DNA of 7,946 bases, taken from assembly GCA_025655635.1 (NCBI GenBank), contig JAHXIM010000342.1:1-7946 (forward strand), in the 5' to 3' direction. The stretch comes from a gamma proteobacterium symbiont of Lucinoma myriamae (lineage in GTDB: Bacteria; Pseudomonadota; Gammaproteobacteria; GRL18). The notes under the pieces were generated by a model. It ran no database searches, was not told the origin of the DNA, and saw only the letters and a program-made list of their open reading frames with translations. Of the stretch, positions 7,043 through 7,946 are shown one piece after another (within the stretch, counting starts at the first letter, position 1; every line of letters begins with the position of its first letter). The translations under genes and the position numbers were made by a program.

Positions 7043-7897
7043 TTGGTCAATAAATTTAATGTGGTCTATACGGGATTGCAGGAAGGTATCAGCGCAGAAC
7101 ACTTTATCTCAAAGTTTGGCAGTAAGTTTGGTATCAGTGAACAAAAAGCTCAACAAATTGTTAATTCAAACTCTGATGTCATCTTAAAAAAACAGCAGGG
7201 TGAAAAAAAAGCAGCGCAATATCGTGCTGCTTTTGAGAGTTGCGGTATGATTGTTCGACTGGATGAAATTATCGAGGAAGCAGAAGTCACTAGCGGACTG
7301 TCATTAGCGCCAATGGGTGATGAAGTCATTAATGAAGATGCTGCAGCCAATATTAATGCAGTAATTAATACCAATGCCATTGAGGCAAATAAACCTCGTT
7401 GTCCTAAATGTGATTCAGATCAAATTAAAGGTGATGAATGTCAGGCTTGTGGTATTTATATTTCCAAGTATTTACAGAGCCGGAAAAATGTGAGTATCAC
7501 TCAAGACGAAGCTGTTATTGATGATGAACCTACAGAACAGTTCGATGCCAGAACGATTAATAACCCCTATGAAACCCCGGAAGCGCCTTTAGAGCAAAGT
7601 AGTGTCTCTAAAGATGGTCAGGGTTCTTTGCAAGGTGGACTGAATGGCGACTATGATTTTACTATAGGAGATATTTATAGCGAATCATGGGAAAAAATAA
7701 AAGGTGTTAAAGGCACATTCCTGCTGGCCTGGGGTATTTATATGTTAATTGCCTTTTCCATTAGTTTTGTCTTTTATTTTATTCCTTTTGATAGTCAATC
7801 TATTATTGAAAGCCTGGTGAGTATACCCGCCTTATATCCTGTTATAGCGGGCATTACTTTAAACCTAAAAAACGCAGTAGCCCATGCAACGACATAA
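7043..7897 (+). CDS. Zinc-ribbon membrane protein, C-terminus replaced by repeat sequence
   Basis: The product reads as 284 residues from a TTG start, of which only 1-273 (to base 7861) are native; the last 11 (NLKNAVAHATT) are encoded by the inverted repeat. Residues 1-75 form a small soluble domain rich in Lys, Gln and Glu (FNVVYTGLQEGISAEHF onward). A zinc ribbon follows, with CPKC at 120-123 and CQAC at 133-136, expected to bind one Zn2+. A long acidic, probably disordered linker spans about 150-205. Then comes GDYDFTIGDIYSESWEKIKG, a motif that in similar proteins precedes a multi-helix membrane domain. One clear transmembrane helix (about 224-248) and the start of a second (about 255-273) remain before the cut. 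The native protein would have more helices. The function is not known to me; the layout suggests a membrane protein with a cytosolic zinc-ribbon head. It is likely co-transcribed with the lipoprotein gene. Confidence 0.8.
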   Translation: MVNKFNVVYTGLQEGISAEHFISKFGSKFGISEQKAQQIVNSNSDVILKKQQGEKKAAQYRAAFESCGMIVRLDEIIEEAEVTSGLSLAPMGDEVINEDAAANINAVINTNAIEANKPRCPKCDSDQIKGDECQACGIYISKYLQSRKNVSITQDEAVIDDEPTEQFDARTINNPYETPEAPLEQSSVSKDGQGSLQGGLNGDYDFTIGDIYSESWEKIKGVKGTFLLAWGIYMLIAFSISFVFYFIPFDSQSIIESLVSIPALYPVIAGITLNLKNAVAHATT

Positions 7898-7946
7898 TAT
7901 CCAGCACCAAACTTCTCATAATTGAACTGTTTTTCTCTAGGCTGGA
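7862..7946 (-). repeat. Right arm of 85-bp perfect terminal inverted repeat
   Basis: Bases 7862-7946 are the exact reverse complement of 3-87. The inner edge falls exactly at the first base of codon 274 of the zinc-ribbon gene, after which the frame reads 11 repeat-encoded residues and stops at TAA 7895-7897. The same end of the repeat therefore faces inward at both ends of the window. The arm has no recognisable insertion-sequence signature and no transposase frame can be assigned from this short piece. Confidence 0.95.

Noticed and set aside
3..7946. Linear plasmid or phage with inverted terminal repeats
   Set aside because: The genes are chromosomal transport and envelope types, there is no replication or packaging gene, and both outer genes are cut by the repeat, which is not expected of a stable linear replicon.

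Overview
The window is AT-rich (about 40% GC by eye) and bacterial. The protein types point to a Gammaproteobacterium, or at least a Gram-negative: an HAE1-type RND pump, a lipoprotein with a lipobox, a YdcH/DUF465-like small protein, and a zinc-ribbon membrane protein. This is an inference from family resemblance; no rRNA or other phylogenetic marker is present. The gene content looks like ordinary chromosomal envelope and ion-transport genes. I found no tRNA, rRNA, CRISPR array, complete insertion sequence or phage gene.

Layout. Positions 3-87 are one arm of an 85-bp perfect inverted repeat whose other arm is 7862-7946. Directly inside the left arm lies an RND efflux permease lacking about its first 345 residues (to 2205). 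After a 205-bp gap with AT-rich palindromes comes a Na+/phosphate cotransporter-family protein with a C-terminal PhoU-like domain (2411-4213). Next is a CPA2/Kef-type cation:proton antiporter with a C-terminal RCK/TrkA-N domain (4351-5982). A 67-residue DUF465/YdcH-like gene lies on the minus strand (6058-6261), convergent with the antiporter. A perfect 8-bp-stem hairpin sits in the divergent gap to the right. Then comes a lipoprotein gene with a single in-frame TAA (6367-7023). It is followed 19 bases later by a zinc-ribbon membrane protein gene with a TTG start (7043 onward), which runs into the right repeat arm and loses its natural C-terminus.

How the parts relate. The two middle genes are both inner-membrane ion transporters with cytosolic regulatory domains: PhoU-like on the phosphate carrier, RCK on the cation/proton antiporter. 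They are separated by 137 bases and need not be co-transcribed. The lipoprotein and zinc-ribbon genes are close enough to form an operon. No obvious shared pathway joins all six genes.

The most notable feature is structural. Both end genes are cut exactly at the inner edges of the inverted repeat. The repeat is therefore foreign to both genes. The likeliest reading is that the sequence ends on two oppositely oriented copies of one repeated or mobile element, or that the joins are assembly or amplification chimeras. I did not find a convincing new biological system here.
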